Shown piece after piece: positions 39,501 through 51,689 of a stretch of DNA of 55,000 nucleotides. The stretch is from Glandiceps talaboti. Its lineage: Eukaryota; Hemichordata; Enteropneusta; Spengelidae. Each line of letters begins with the position of its first letter. The stretch's first letter is position 1. The DNA lies in the NCBI RefSeq assembly GCF_964340395.1, contig NC_135567.1, positions 11,566,984 through 11,621,983 of the forward strand, given 5' to 3'. Under the pieces are notes generated by a model. It worked only from the letters and a program-made list of their open reading frames with translations, had not been told where the DNA came from and ran no database searches. The position numbers and the translations under genes were made by a program.

Positions 39501-41402
39501 TATATAACCTATATTTAGTGTGCAGTACCGTTTTTTGTTTCCTGTACTATTTCATTGGACTGTTTAAATTTACGATATTGGTCATTTGAAAGGTAACATA
39601 GGCTGAAATATGCCACACCTGTTTGGAGCCAATATAGACAGTCTGATACAGTTATTTTAAAACCACACGTGAAGTCCACTTGGACTGTTATTCACAAATC
39701 ATTTACTACGATCAATTATATACATGACATTTGAAGTATGCAATGATAAATATCTATAGAACATGAAGTGAGTCTTGTCGTTGTCAATGTATGCACCAAG
39801 TTATGTGGAATTCGAATTTGAAGCAGGCTTTCAGATACTTCCTAATTAACAACAAAAAATATTAACACTGCAAATGATTGCGCGAACTCTATAACTACGC
39901 AAGGAAGCGATTTCGGGTATGTGAAGGAAGTGGTGGGTAATCTATGCAGACATACACTTTATCACTAGCACTACTGAACCTTATCAGTTCAGTTGTATTA
40001 AAAAAATATGTGTTATCGATCATTGCAAGGAAGATTGACGTCAAATAAATAAACAAGTACTAACCTGGCGCAGGCGTATAACAGATAACCGCGCTCAAGG
40101 ATATCAACAGGCAAAAAATAGTGAGAGCTTCGTCCCTATAGATAAAACATTATCTCACTTCAGTCAAACATAAATAAGTGCCTATAGTGAACTACCGAAA
40201 AGAAACTTATGTTGAGCGCCTAACTATTTATATATAATTATAATTATTTCAGAGTACTACAAGAATAATTAAATGACTGTTATTAATTATGCGGCATGGA
40301 TATTCGACGGAGAACTCGACAAAGCTGTTAATTCAGTGAAGGAATTAAAACAGTTATGATAGTCATCATTTGAAAATGTTGCGCTACAACGTACATGTTT
40401 GGTTATTCATTGATTACACATATATAGCAATCGCAGCAAAATAAAATATTAGAATCCAGGTTTGAAAAATATAAAAATCAGGGGGAAAAATGGCTCGGTT
40501 ACCCGACCCAATCTAGTTTTTGTCGCCGACACTAAACTTATTTACAAGTTGTATTCCCTATGTATAGGTGGGTCGGTTTGAAAGCAGAACTCGTCTATTA
40601 TAAAAAATACCATATCACATGACGTTTTTTCGTTTGTATGGTATTCTAAAATATCAGGTCAACACGGGCAACCATACTTATCCACAGTTCCATTTATTGT
40701 GATGCTCATATTCGGTGACTGGAGTTTTTTGTATAACAAATGCATATCTTTAGAACTGTCTTCAAAACAATAGTACTTAGCGACGGTGTATGGTGAACTT
40801 GTATTGACAAAACTACAATATTTACTACTCCAACCATTCGGTATTTATATTATATATTTTTACAAGTCTAGAGCGCCAACTAGGTCGAATCTTTCAGTTA
40901 ATAACTTCAGCTAAAAATGTGGCTCTCAGATCGTCATGGACTTGAGCGTTGTGTGATTTTGTTTTCAAAATTTGCTGCGCGATATCGCCGATAAACTTTA
41001 AGATAGGTATTTAACATACGAACGAGATAGTGGACCACAACGCACCCCTATAGCTACTCCAAACATGTACTCCCCAGAAAATGAGTATTATTCTCAAATA
41101 TGCACTAATTTTAATCACTCTATTTAGCGGTATTTTGGAGTATAAAAACTTCTTCCCACAGGTGAACTGACTCAGAATATGTCTCATATATTTGGCTTAA
41201 TCATTTTTCTTTTGAGCCCTAATATTTTACGACAGCCGTTTAACACACGAAACAATAGAGCATTGATTTGCTGTGCCAATTTATGTAGTCACCAGATGTT
41301 TAAAAAATTCTGAACTTATAATTCAATTGTCTTCACAGTTGTCTTATTCCTATGATTTAAAAACAAATGAAATTATGAAAATCTTATACCTCACCTCATC
41401 AT
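36478..41402 (-). CDS. Gene 2: secreted B-module plus sushi protein (3' end unresolved)
   Basis: Coding exons on the minus strand: 41402-41395, 40135-40065, 39462-39046, 37982-37812 and 36540-36478, possibly 35916-35902. They join in frame: signal peptide (about residues 1-22), B module 27-165, sushi/CCP domain 166-222, acidic linker 223-243. The first intron is phase 2 within AG|G, later ones phase 1, exactly as in gene 1, so the two genes share ancestry. Sushi domains are extracellular protein-binding modules known from complement regulators, selectins and many invertebrate receptors, which supports a cell-surface or secreted role. The C-terminal anchor and stop were not found; an exon may lie beyond the microsatellites downstream. 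Confidence 0.75.
36587..36882. repeat. (CAGA)n/(CATA)n array with an internal higher-order repeat
   Basis: Within the CATA array, 'acagctgtacatac' appears twice about 70 bp apart, each time followed by 'aaatacatgtatacat', so a unit of about 70 bp was duplicated. It lies in gene 2 intron 4. Confidence 0.92.
37009..37670. repeat. (GTGA)n, (GAAT)n, (TTAA)n and (GGAT)n microsatellites
   Basis: GTGA at 37016-37195 with a second run at 37262-37312; GAAT at 37380-37520; TTAA at 37518-37550; GGAT at 37550-37670. All lie in gene 2 intron 4 and together with the array at 36587 make up most of it. Confidence 0.95.
37812..37982 (-). CDS. Gene 2 exon 4: sushi/CCP domain
   Basis: A 171-nt symmetrical phase 1 exon (acceptor 'cttatcatcatag', donor gtaata), 57 residues. 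It shows the full sushi pattern: Cys1 in 'EDCTEP', Cys2 in 'ITYTCDEGY', Cys3 in '[10 protein letters not shown]' with the conserved Trp, and Cys4 in 'PPTCDG', plus the Gly-Tyr after Cys2. Pairing Cys1-3 and Cys2-4 is expected for the family. One domain per symmetrical exon is the usual sushi arrangement. Confidence 0.92.
37983..39045 (-). other. Gene 2 intron 3
   Basis: A GT-AG intron of 1,063 bp; donor gtgagt next to 'CCTCCAG'. No further domain exon was seen inside; plus-strand frames in this region carry no motif. Confidence 0.65.
39046..39462 (-). CDS. Gene 2 exon 3: module B
   Basis: A 417-nt symmetrical phase 1 exon (T-rich acceptor '...ttttttttaacag', donor gtgagt), 139 residues. It matches gene 1 B modules: early Cys in 'GGDYCQAS', '[19 protein letters not shown]', 'YYTNNEDY', a Cys pair 'ACATYTHLC' (C-x6-C), '[14 protein letters not shown]', and a final 'SNCPPG'. 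Six Cys in the B order. The stretch between the strand after 'YY' and the Cys pair is longer than in gene 1 and Ala/Asp-rich. Confidence 0.88.
39463..40064 (-). other. Gene 2 intron 2
   Basis: 602 bp, close to the 608 bp of the equivalent intron of gene 1 but without obvious sequence similarity. No feature inside. Confidence 0.65.
40065..40135 (-). CDS. Gene 2 exon 2: signal peptide
   Basis: A 71-nt exon (acceptor 'gttttatctatag', donor gttagt). It completes Arg3, then reads Asp-Glu-Ala and the hydrophobic core '[16 protein letters not shown]', then TPAP. This is a clear secretory signal in the same place as in gene 1. Phase 2 in, phase 1 out. Confidence 0.8.
40136..41394 (-). other. Gene 2 intron 1
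   Basis: 1,259 bp, unique AT-rich sequence. No array or coding segment recognised. Confidence 0.65.
41395..41402 (-). CDS. Gene 2 exon 1 (start codon exon)
   Basis: ATG ATG AG, then donor gtgagg. Two in-frame ATGs are adjacent; the first is annotated. Like gene 1, only the start and two bases of an Arg codon are in exon 1. The leader before it is about 45-50 nt if transcription starts downstream of the TATA box at 41473-41480. Confidence 0.7.
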
Positions 41403-41472
41403 GACTTCACAGCAGTAGTAATCGGCCAAGCTTCGAGCAAAGAGAATGTTGAATATCGACGTGCGTTTCATG

Positions 41473-41606
41473 CCTTTATATTACATATTCACATGCAACA
41501 AACATAGCCAGTTGTTCTGATTGGCTCATAATTTAACAATATAAAAAAAAGCTTGTATTCTGATTGGCTGCAATTTACCACAATGATTATATTGTTCTGG
41601 TTGGTT
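41473..41606 (-). promoter_or_regulatory. Gene 2 core promoter: TATA box and CCAAT boxes
   Basis: On the minus strand TATAAAGG lies at 41480-41473, 71 bp before the ATG. Upstream, 'gccaatcaga' occurs twice (about 41518-41527 and 41562-41571), and a related 'accaaccaga' near 41600. These are orderly CCAAT boxes on the gene's own strand. Confidence 0.55.
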
Positions 41607-41609
41607 GCA

Positions 41610-42027
41610 CAGTGTCACGTGTCAGATTGAGACATTTTAATCTGATAGGCTTAGGTTTAGGTTAGTGATACAAGGTGTGTACAAACATCGCTATTAGATG
41701 ACAAGGGTGTTTCTATGGAAACAACCTGTGTCGACAAGCGGGTATGTAACACTGGTGATTAATGGCAGAGCGATATCGTGATACCATTCTGTCGGTATGA
41801 AGGTTAAATTTTCAACTCTACACCCGTCTACATTTCTTCAAATAGTAGAGACATCACCACAAGTCGCAGATTTTATCATGGTCTCTATAGCTTGCCTAAA
41901 TACAGATAAAGAACGCATACGTGTCACAGGTCAACGCAGGGTTATAAGCTACCGGTAGCTTCTTTTGGGGTTTGCCGTTTAAAAACAAAATAGCCACACA
42001 GACCACAATCAAAGATATAACCACAAA
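41610..42027. other. Intergenic, upstream of gene 2
   Basis: A telomere-like word 'cttaggtttaggttag' at about 41649 is too short to mean much. Nothing else recognised. Confidence 0.4.
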
Positions 42028-42062
42028 CACATAACATAACATAACATAACATAACATAACAT
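42028..42062. repeat. (ATAAC)n microsatellite
   Basis: About seven pentanucleotide units. Confidence 0.95.
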
Positions 42063-42225
42063 GAAGCCTGAACTTGTAACAAGTTTCACTGGACTTGGTA
42101 TGCTGTCTCATCGAAAATGCCATGCTCAAGATGTATGGTTGTTTTAGTAGATATTTAAAAGAAACCAATGTCTAAATAGAAATACATTCTTGTCCTAATA
42201 TAGTCAGACAACTCTATACCCAACA

Positions 42226-42655
42226 TATTTGTATGGTGTACACAAGTGACAAAAAGGTGGTCGTGCAGAGAGTGACCATCAAAGGTGTATTTCAGATAGA
42301 AAACCATCGTGGTGGTAGTACATAGATTGATCACCGTAGTAGTTATGAAAGTGACCATCAGGACTGTACTTAAGTGAGTGACCATCGTGGTTATTACGGA
42401 CTGGCCAATTTCGTTCTAGTCCATATATTGACGACCATAGTCGTAATTATAGTACGTTTTTTTGGGGAGGGGGGGGGGTTGATATATGTATATTGTTATT
42501 CCTAGTGTATGTTATATGGGCATTGAGCCTGATACAAACAATAAATAAAATAAGTAAATAGTAAACAAACGGTGGTAGTTAAGAAAGTGACCACCATGGT
42601 TGTACTAAAGAGAGTGACCATCATGGTGGTAGTACGTATATTGACCACAATTGAT
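42226..42655 (-). repeat. 27-bp-type minisatellite units, inverse orientation
   Basis: Words such as 'gtgaccatcatggtggtagt' (42615) and 'gtgaccatcgtggttatta' (42380) are the reverse complement of the 27-bp family that fills 44-55 kb. Units are few and diverged; a G-run (42467-42478) and unique DNA interrupt them. Confidence 0.65.
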
Positions 42656-42663
42656 ACAAACAT

Positions 42664-42935
42664 ACATAAAGACAGACAGACGGACGGACGAGTGGTCAGT
42701 CAGACAGACAGAGACAGAAAGACAGACACGACCGGAAGGACGGACAGACAGACAGAGAGACTGACTGACTGATAGGCAGACACACTGACAGACAGACATA
42801 CATACATACATACATACATACATACATACATACATACATACATACATACATACATACATACATACATACATACATACATACATACATACATACAGACAGA
42901 CAGACAGACAGACAGACAGCCAGACAGACGAAACA
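42664..42935. repeat. (CAGA)n, (CATA)n, (CAGA)n microsatellite
   Basis: CAGA-rich ends flank a long pure CATA core (42799-42892). The open frames on both strands here are repeat artefacts. Confidence 0.95.
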
Positions 42936-42939
42936 GACA

Positions 42940-44154
42940 CACATTACTGATCAGGCGTATGGTGAAAATACTTTACTTGTAGCTATGTGCCTAAATTAAT
43001 GTTTATCTGTTAAATGTTTATCTATCTTTGTGTCAAAAACGTAATGTCCCTTGAGTGTAACACCAAGCCTACATCATTTTATCTGTAAGTCTATGCAATG
43101 GATAATATATGTAGACAGCCAAAATATTTGTTTTGTGATTATGATTATTATAATTAGCTACTTATATAATCGTTCGCTTAACTTGAATTAAGGCAGTATT
43201 GATCAGATGTCAATCATGCTACCTACTACACGCTGTTTTTTCATCATAAACAAAATAACCAACGGGGTAAGTTGCACCCTGGGTGATAGCCGGTAATGAT
43301 CAAAAATGTGTATCCACCTCTATCATTACAATTTGAATTAATGATGAGAGCTAGTTGAATAAGGTGCAACGAACTAATATAAGATAACACTAATTGGCTT
43401 ACATCACTTGTCTGTAGGTCAGAAATGCTATTAGAATAAACCCACGTATAACAACTCTCACCTCTAACTGTACACAGTCGTATTCGTGCTGTTATAGGAG
43501 TCAATTGTTTTGTAATCCAAAGGTGCATATTCGCTGTCTCCTCCAAATTCAGTCCTCGTCTATTACTTTATCAATATCTTGATTGCCTTTTAAGAAAGTG
43601 AAAAGATCGGGACTGCTACGTACCGTGTGTTTCAATTAGTATTGGTACCAGATAGAGGGTTGAAAACTAACACCAAATATCAAATCAACATTTGCCTATA
43701 TGTTATATTTCATTATACTACCCCATTCACCACCCGAGCCACCCCCCACCTCTGGCACCCGAGCCGAAAACTCAAAGAACCCAATGCAAAAGTTGTGTGA
43801 CTTTACAGGGCCATTGCCACTTTCCATTGCAACTCATACAAGCAAGCCAAATGTAGAACCAGGCTTTGAGTTGATTTGGACACAGGCCAAAATCGTGATG
43901 ATTATCAACTGGCTCTAAAACAATATGACGACAGTTAGTTGACACGGTCACTATAATTGCATGTGGTGTGGTTTTATTACATGCAACACCTGATTGAAAA
44001 CTTGATGGTCACTAATTGACCCATGATCATATTGCCAAACAAAGAGCTATCCCCATGATACACAAACCCAAAAAGTATCATCAAAAGGTCTTGATCATTC
44101 TCTGTACTATTATGATGGTGGTCAATTTCCGAACTTTCACATCCACGAACGTCA
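42940..44154. other. Intergenic stretch with one weak repeat match
   Basis: The segment 43845-43950 ('ggctttgagttgatttgg', 'gacacaggccaaaat') is a diverged relative of the dispersed repeat near 48560 and 53400. No gene found. Confidence 0.45.
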
Positions 44155-47100
44155 TTCTCTGAACTACCAGCACTATGGTCACTCACTAAACTACCACCAA
44201 CATGTTCACTCACTAAACTACCATCACAATGCTCACTCTCTAAACTACCACCACTATGGTCGCTCACTAAACTACCACCACTATGCTCACTCACTAAACT
44301 ACCACCACAATGCTCACTCTCTAAAATACGACCACTATGGTCGCTCACTAATTACCACCACTATGGTCGCTCACTAAACTACCACCACTATGGTCACTCA
44401 CTAAACTACCTCCACCATGGTCACTCAGTAAACTACCACCACTGCAACCACTATAGACACAAACTAAACTACCATCATTATGGTCACTAACTAAACTACC
44501 ACCAACATAGTCACTCAATAAACTACCACCACTACGGGCACTAACTAAATTACCACCACTGTGCTTACTCACTAAGTTACCACAACTATTGTCACTCACT
44601 AAACTACCACCACTATGCTCATCTACTAAACTACAACAACAGTAGTCACTCAATAAACCACCACAGCGATTGTCACTGACTTAACTACTTCCACAGTTGT
44701 CACACGCTAAACTACCGGAATGATTGTCACTAAATAAACTACCACCACTTTCGTTACTAACTAAACTACCATCCTTTGGTCACTGACTAAACTACCAGCA
44801 CTATGGACACTAACTAAACTATCACCACTGTTGTCACTCTGTAAACCACCACCACGATGGTCACTTAATAAATTACAACTATTTTACTCACTAAACAACC
44901 CCAACTATGGTCACTCACTAAACTACCACCACTATGGACACTAGCTAAACTACCATCATTATGATCACTCACTAAACTACCACCACTATGCTCACTCAGT
45001 AAACTACCTTCACTATGGACACTCACTAAACTACCACCACTATGCTCACTCAGTAAACTACCATCATTATTGTCACTCACTAAACTACCACTACTATGCT
45101 CACTCAGTAAACAACAATTTTTATGGTCACTCAGTAAACTACCATCACTATGGACACTCACTAAACTACCACCACTATGCTCACTCAGTAAACTACCATC
45201 ATTATTGTCACTCACTAAACTACCACCACTATGCTCACTCACTAAACTACCACCACTATGCTCACTCAGTAAACTACCATCATTATTGTCACTCAGTAAA
45301 CTACCACCACTATGCTCACTCAGTAAACTACCATCATTATTGTCACTCAGTAAACTACCATCACTATGGTCACTCACTAAACTACCACCACTATGCTCAC
45401 TCAGTAACTACCACCACTATGGTCACTCAGTAAACTACCATCACTATGGTCACTCAGTAAACTACCATCACTATGGTCACTCAGTAAACTACCATCACTA
45501 TGGTCACTCAGTAAACTACCATCACTATGGTCACTCAGTAAACTACCATCACTATGGTCACTCTCTAAACTACCACCACTATGGTCACTCAGTAAACTAC
45601 CACCATTATGGTCACTCAGTAAACTACCATTATTATGGTCACTCAGTAAACTACCACCACTATGCTCACTCACTAAACTACCACCACTATGGTCACTCAG
45701 TAAACTACCACCACTATGGTCACTCAGTAAACTACCACCACTATGGACACTCACTAAACTACCACCACTATGCTCACTCAGTAAACTACCATCACTATGG
45801 TCACTCAGTAAACTACCACCACTATGCTCACTCACTAAACTACCACCACTATGCTCACTCACTAAACTACCACCACTATGGTCACTCAGTAAACTACCAT
45901 CACTATGCTCACTCACTAAACTACCACCACTATGCTCACTCAGTAAACTACCATCATTATTGTCACTCACTAAACTACCACCACTATGCTCAGTCAGTAA
46001 ACTACCGTCATTATGGTCACTCACTAAACTACCACCACTATGCTCACTCACTAAACTACCACCACTATGCTCACTCAGTAAACTACCATCATTGTGGTCA
46101 CTCACTAAACTACCACCACTATGCTCACTCAGTAAACTACCATCATTATTGTCACTCAATAAACTACCACCACTATGCTCACTCAGTAAACTACCACCAC
46201 TATGCTCACTCAGTAAACTACCATCACTATGGTCACTCTCTAAACTACCACCACTATGGTCACTCAGTAAATTACCACCGCTATGGTCACTCAGTAAACT
46301 ACCATCATTATGGTCACTCAGTAAACTACCACCACTATGCTCACTCAGTAAACTACCTTCACTATGGACACTCACTAAACTACCAGCACTATGCTCACTC
46401 AGTAAACTACCAGCACTGCCTACTCATGAAACTACCACCAATATGTCCACTCACTAAACTACAACAATAATAGTCACTCAGTAAACTACCACCACTATGC
46501 TCACTCAGTAAACTACCTTCACTATGGTCACTCTCTAAACTACCACCACTGTGGTCACTCAGTAAACTACCACCACTATGGTCACTCAGTAAACTACCAT
46601 CATTATGGTCACTCAGTAAACTACCACCACTATGCTCACTCACTAAACTACCACCACTATGGTCACTCAGTAAACTACCATCATTATGCTCACTCAGTAA
46701 ACTACCTTCACTATGGACACTCACTAAACTACCACCACTATGCTCAGTCAGTAAACTACCGTCATTATGGTCACTCACTAAACTACCACCACTATGCTCA
46801 CTCAGTAAACTACAATTATTATGGTCACTCAGTAAACTACCATCACTATGGACACTCACTAAACTACCACCACTATGCTCACTCAGTAACTACCTTCACT
46901 ATGGACACTCACTAAACTACCACCACTATGCTCAGTCAGTAAACTACCAGCACTGCCTACTCATGAAACTACCACCAATATGTCCACTCACTAAACTACA
47001 ACAATAATAGTCACTTAATAAACTACCACAACGATTGTCACTGACTTAACTACTGCCACAATTGTCACACACTAAACTACCGGAACGATTGTCACTAACT

Positions 47101-47560
47101 AAACTACCACCACTATGGTTACTAACTAATCTACCATCCTTTGGTCACTCACTAAACTACCTGCCCTATGAACACTAACTAAACTATCATCACTATTCTC
47201 ACTCATTAAAATAACACCACGATGGTCATTCACTAAACTACCACCACTATGCTCAGTAACTAAACTATCATCAATATGCTCACTCACTAAACTACCATCA
47301 CGATGGTAACTCACTAAACTACTACCACTATAGTCACCCACCAAACTACCATCACTATGCTCACTAACTAAACTACCATTAGTGTGGTCACTCACTAAAC
47401 TATTATCACTAATGTCATTCACTAAACTACCACCATTATGCTCACTCACTAAACTACCATTACTATCTTCCTCACTAACTTAACTACAACCACAAAGGTA
47501 AAATACTAAACTACGATCACAATGTGCACTGACCAAACAACCACCGTGAAGGTGAATTAC
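44155..47560 (+). repeat. 27-bp minisatellite array, 3.4 kb
   Basis: The unit is close to 'tcactcagtaaactaccacc' followed by 'actatgg' or 'actatgc', 27 bp, over a hundred copies. Variants at fixed positions (cag/cac, cat/cac, tgg/tgc) recur in blocks, which suggests higher-order amplification; for instance a segment around 46378-46470 is repeated near 46917-47010. Since 27 is a multiple of three, one minus frame (SDHSGGSLL repeat) and two plus frames (NYHHYGHSV, KLPPLCSLT) stay open for long distances. Occasional 1-base deletions (as near 45405) break them. The edges are more degenerate than the centre. Confidence 0.95.
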
Positions 47561-48339
47561 TTAGCTAATAATAATGGTCTCTGTCAGAGCTGTAATCATG
47601 ATGAGGGTTGGATCTACTCAGTGACCCATAATCATGATAGTTATCAAGTGAATCTTAAACAATTAACTGTTAATTGATATATAATTGTATTGAGATGTGG
47701 AGATAATTGATACGTATGCATGTCTGACAAATACAGCTCAAGGCGATATAGACACCCTCTCATAACCACCCACCGCCACCCCCACTCCACTCTTCTCTGT
47801 CACTACCCTAATGCAAATATTGATGTGACCTTTTAAGGAAGACATACATGTACAAATGGAACAGCTACGAACTGTCGGTGTCTGTTGGTACTGGTACAGA
47901 GTTAGAGTATTGGAAATGATCACCAGAGATTATATCTTAACACTTAGACCATTCATTAAACTAACCTTTGCACATGCATGCATTCCTTCCACTCCCCCAC
48001 AAAGGCCACTCCCTCCCCACTTAAATGCAATAATTAACTCTGGCCAAGTTGTTCGACGTTAATTAGATAACAAGTACGACTGATCATGCCCAATTAAAAT
48101 ATATACAGAAACTAACAACGACAGTGCTAACTATAATTGTATGTGAATTTCTCTTCGATTTTGAGAAAATTGGGGTCATGATAACTTGAAGGTATACTTT
48201 CTGAGTACATTCAAAATAAATTGTAGTTGTTATAGTTCCATAAATAAATGTGCTTGGCTTTTTAAAGCTAATGTTTTGTACAGAGACAGCATATATACAC
48301 CAGTAACTGAACTTGATTTGCATATGTAAATACGTTTGT
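47561..48339. other. Intergenic stretch with no recognised gene
   Basis: C-rich segments near 47760-47790 and 47985-48020 recall 43720-43760 and may be old duplicates. No coding evidence. Confidence 0.4.
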
Positions 48340-48790
48340 TACAAATCTACTCTACCTGCATGTACAATTGAGCAGCTCGCTAATTAGTGACCATTTTTTG
48401 CATGGTTCAGTGTTGCCAAGTAGTTCAAACATTGACGCTACTAAGCAAATCAAATTTTGTTTGTGTGAAAATAAAATAGGGTAATGAGATCAATGGGATC
48501 GCATAAATTGTGTTTTATCTAACATATCATCGCCATGACTATCAGTCAGGTGCAGTACCTGGGTTTGAGTTGGTACAATCTAAGGCCAAAGGTTGTAATA
48601 ATTATTTAAGGGAGTCTAAAATAAACACGACATTTCGCTGGTACACATCTATATGGACTTGTGATTCAGAGTACTTGTAATCACGTCCAAATCATGTTTG
48701 ATATGCTTCATACTGTAGATATCTTTAGACGAAATGTTAGTTTTATAAATAGTGCCACGCTCGATCATACTGAATGTCAATACAATTGTC
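48340..48790 (+). repeat. Dispersed repeat, copy 1
   Basis: Recurs at 50680-51010 and 53190-53590. Shared words: 'gagcagctcgct', 'actaagcaaatcaaattttg', 'gaaaataaaatagggtaat', 'caggtgcagta', 'aaggccaaaggt' and 'agtctaaaataaacac'. Each copy sits next to 27-bp minisatellite units, so module and array probably spread together. Confidence 0.8.
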
Positions 48791-49030
48791 AACCAAAAGA
48801 GCTATCACCATGGTAGTCAACCCAAAGAACTATCATCAAAAGGGCATGGTCTCTCTTTCTGAACTAACACCATCACAATCGTTATTCTCTAAACTACTAC
48901 CACGCTGGGCATTCACTAATCTACCACAACCATAATGTTCACGCACTCTTAACATGATGACGGTAAATCACTAAATTGATGGACACTCACTATTAACACT
49001 ACCACCACAACCAACTCCACCTTTATGCTC
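48791..49030 (+). repeat. Degenerate 27-bp minisatellite units
   Basis: Poorly preserved 'ctaaactactaccacg...' type units after dispersed repeat copy 1. Confidence 0.55.
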
Positions 49031-49035
49031 TCTCA

Positions 49036-49294
49036 CTGACTGACTGACTGACTGACTGACTGACTTACCGGCTGACTAACTGACAAACTAAAACAACCAC
49101 CACGGTGTTCGTTCGTTCGTTCGTACGTACGTACATCTGTATGTATGTATGTATGTATGTATGTATGTATGTATGTATGTATGTATGTATGTACGTACGT
49201 ACGTACGTACGCACGTGTGTATGTCTGTACGTACGTACGTACGTACGTACGTACGTATGTATGTATGTATGTATGTATGTATGTATGTATGTAT
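49036..49294. repeat. (TGAC)n, (GTTC)n, (GTAC)n and (GTAT)n microsatellites
   Basis: TGAC at 49036-49070, GTTC at 49108-49122, then GTAT arrays (49139-49190 and 49255-49293) separated by GTAC-rich sequence. GTAC repeats are self-complementary and could form hairpins. Confidence 0.95.
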
Positions 49295-49359
49295 GACCAC
49301 TGTGAAACACTTACAGGTATCTCATTTCATACATGTAAAACAAGATCGCCAGTTTGAAC

Positions 49360-50640
49360 TCTAACTACTACCATGATAGTCACTCTCTGAACTACCACCA
49401 TGACAGTCACTATCTGAACTACCAGCATGACAGTCACCCGGTTATCTACGATGATGATGGTCTCTCTCTGAACTACCAAATTGATGGTCACTAATTACAT
49501 GCCACCTTGGTAGTCCATCCCTTAAATACCACCATGGGATTCACTTTCTGAACTACCAACATGATAGACAATCCTTTAATTACCTACCATGATGATCAAT
49601 ATCTGAATTATCGCCATGATGGTCACTCCCTTATCTACCAACATGATAGTCACTCTCTGTACAACCAACACGATTAACACTCTCTGTACTACCACCATGA
49701 GTCACTCTCTGTACTACCACCACTAGCGTCAATCATTTAACGACCACAGTGATAATAACACTCCCTTAACTACCATCATGATGGTCACTTTCTGAAATAC
49801 CACCATGATGGTCCCTACATCAATTACCACCGTGATAGTTACGCCCTTAACTACCACCATGACGGTTACTCCCTTAATTAACTCCAAGATCGTCATGCCC
49901 TTAACTACCACCATGCTGTTTACTTTCTGAATTATCACCATGACTGTCACTCACTGAACTACCAACATGATGGTATCCCTCTTATCTACCTCCATGGTAG
50001 TCATTTTCTGAACTACCACCATCGTGGTTTATTGTCTCTGAACTACCACCATGATGGTCTCTCCTTTATCTACCACCATGACATTTATTCTCTTAACTAC
50101 CACCATTAAATCATTCCCTTCACTACCACCATGATAGTCACTCCCTTTACTACAATTGATAGTCATTCTGTGAACTACCACCATGACATTCATTCTCTTA
50201 ACTACCACTATTATAATCATTCCCATAACTACCATTCTGATAGCCACTTTCTGAACTAGTACCATATTTGTCAGTCCCTTAACAACGCTCTTAAGTACCA
50301 CCATGGTAGTCCCTACCTCATCTACCACCTTGATATTCACTCCCTCATCTACCACCATGGTTGTCACTCTCTGAACTATCAACATGACAGTCACTCCCTT
50401 AACGGTCACTATGATGGTCACTCTGTGAACTACCACCAAGATAGTCACTCCCTTAGCTACAACTGTGGTGATCACTCTGTGAACTACCACTGTAATGGTG
50501 AGTCTCTGAACTACCACCATAATAGTCACTCACTTAAGTACCACTATGTTGGTCACTCTGTGAACTACCACTATGATAGTCACTGCCTAAACTACCACCA
50601 TGATAGTCACTTTCTGAAATATGTGATGTAGACGGATGGA
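49360..50640 (+). repeat. Degenerate 27-bp minisatellite array (CCATGATGG type)
   Basis: Units are close to 'ctgaactaccaccatgatgg' followed by 'tcactct', again about 27 bp. They are clearly related to the 44-47 kb array but with 'catgatgg' in place of 'cactatgg' and far more divergence. Apparent frames (up to 166 codons on the minus strand) are repeat products. Confidence 0.85.
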
Positions 50641-50679
50641 CAGACGGGCACCAATGTAATAGAACCCCTTGCTTTCTAC

Positions 50680-51490
50680 TGAGCAAACTAATATTATTTA
50701 TATGAAAATAAAATAGGGTAATCAGGTAAACAGGTGTCACGTAAATTACAGAAGACAACCAGGTGCAGTACGTAGGTTGGAGTTGGTAAAATCAAAGACC
50801 AAAGGTCGTAAACAATTATTAACAGAGTCTAAAGTAAGGACATCATTTTTTGGCACACGACTGTATGTCTTCTGAAATACTTGTAATCACGTGCATATTA
50901 TGTTTGATATTTGTCCATACTCTAGGGACATATTTAGACAAAACGTCGATTTTGTAAATACTGCCAATTCTCATTCATACTGAATGTTAACATTTAGAAA
51001 TGACATTTCAGATTACCGAATAACATATTATTTTATTTCAATACAAATACAAGGTTGTTTACTTATTTTGCGAGTTAATTATATGTTTGACACATCACGA
51101 ACTTTATGTTTGAATTATTTCTTTCTTTTATTTACACACACAACTTATTCAAACATGGTTGCTGTCTTGTCAGGAATGATGTATGTATATGCACTATATA
51201 CAGGGCATTACGTCAACGTTCTCATCAATCATAGTGGAAGCAACTTTAGTATGTGTCTAGTATTGGAAGACAAATGTCACAGTTGATTTGGTATTTGCAC
51301 ACACTATACACGAACCACCTACATAAACAGCACACAGTACACCATAGTGACAATTCAAGAAAAATTCCCCCTCTGAGCGATTTAACTTTAATTAACTCTG
51401 AACTACCACACGTGACAATACAAGACCACAACGAAAACTGTGAAACACTTAAGGGTATCTCATTTCATACATATAAAACAAGATCGCCAT
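50680..51490 (+). repeat. Dispersed repeat, copy 2, with downstream segment
   Basis: 50680-51010 matches copy 1 at 48340; 50985-51245 matches 52465-52745; 51430-51490 ('ctgtgaaacactta', 'tatctcatttcatacat', 'aaaacaagatcgccat') matches 49300-49350. It therefore holds most of the unit, about 0.8 kb. Confidence 0.75.
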
Positions 51491-51689
51491 TTTTACGTTT
51501 TTGTTAATACAAGGTTGTGGTCTTGGGTATTTTGAATCACCTTTAATATAGCAAGAAGTTGACGGTATTTTATTGCATTTAATATTTGATGTTGAATTGA
51601 AAGCTGATTCCTAGTAGCAGGATAATACCAATAGTGAAACGATACATTGCAACTGGATAAAATGTGAACATTAACTGTATAACTTAAGA

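Noticed and set aside
41649-41664. Telomere-like repeat ttaggtttaggtta
   Set aside because: Only two imperfect units in ordinary intergenic DNA.
45070-46470. A 466-codon plus-strand frame and a 324-codon minus-strand frame in the minisatellite
   Set aside because: A 27-bp period without stops in the unit makes long frames on both strands. The plus frame changes its repeat motif at a 1-base deletion near 45405, there is no signal peptide, promoter or splice context, and units vary at positions that change amino acids freely.
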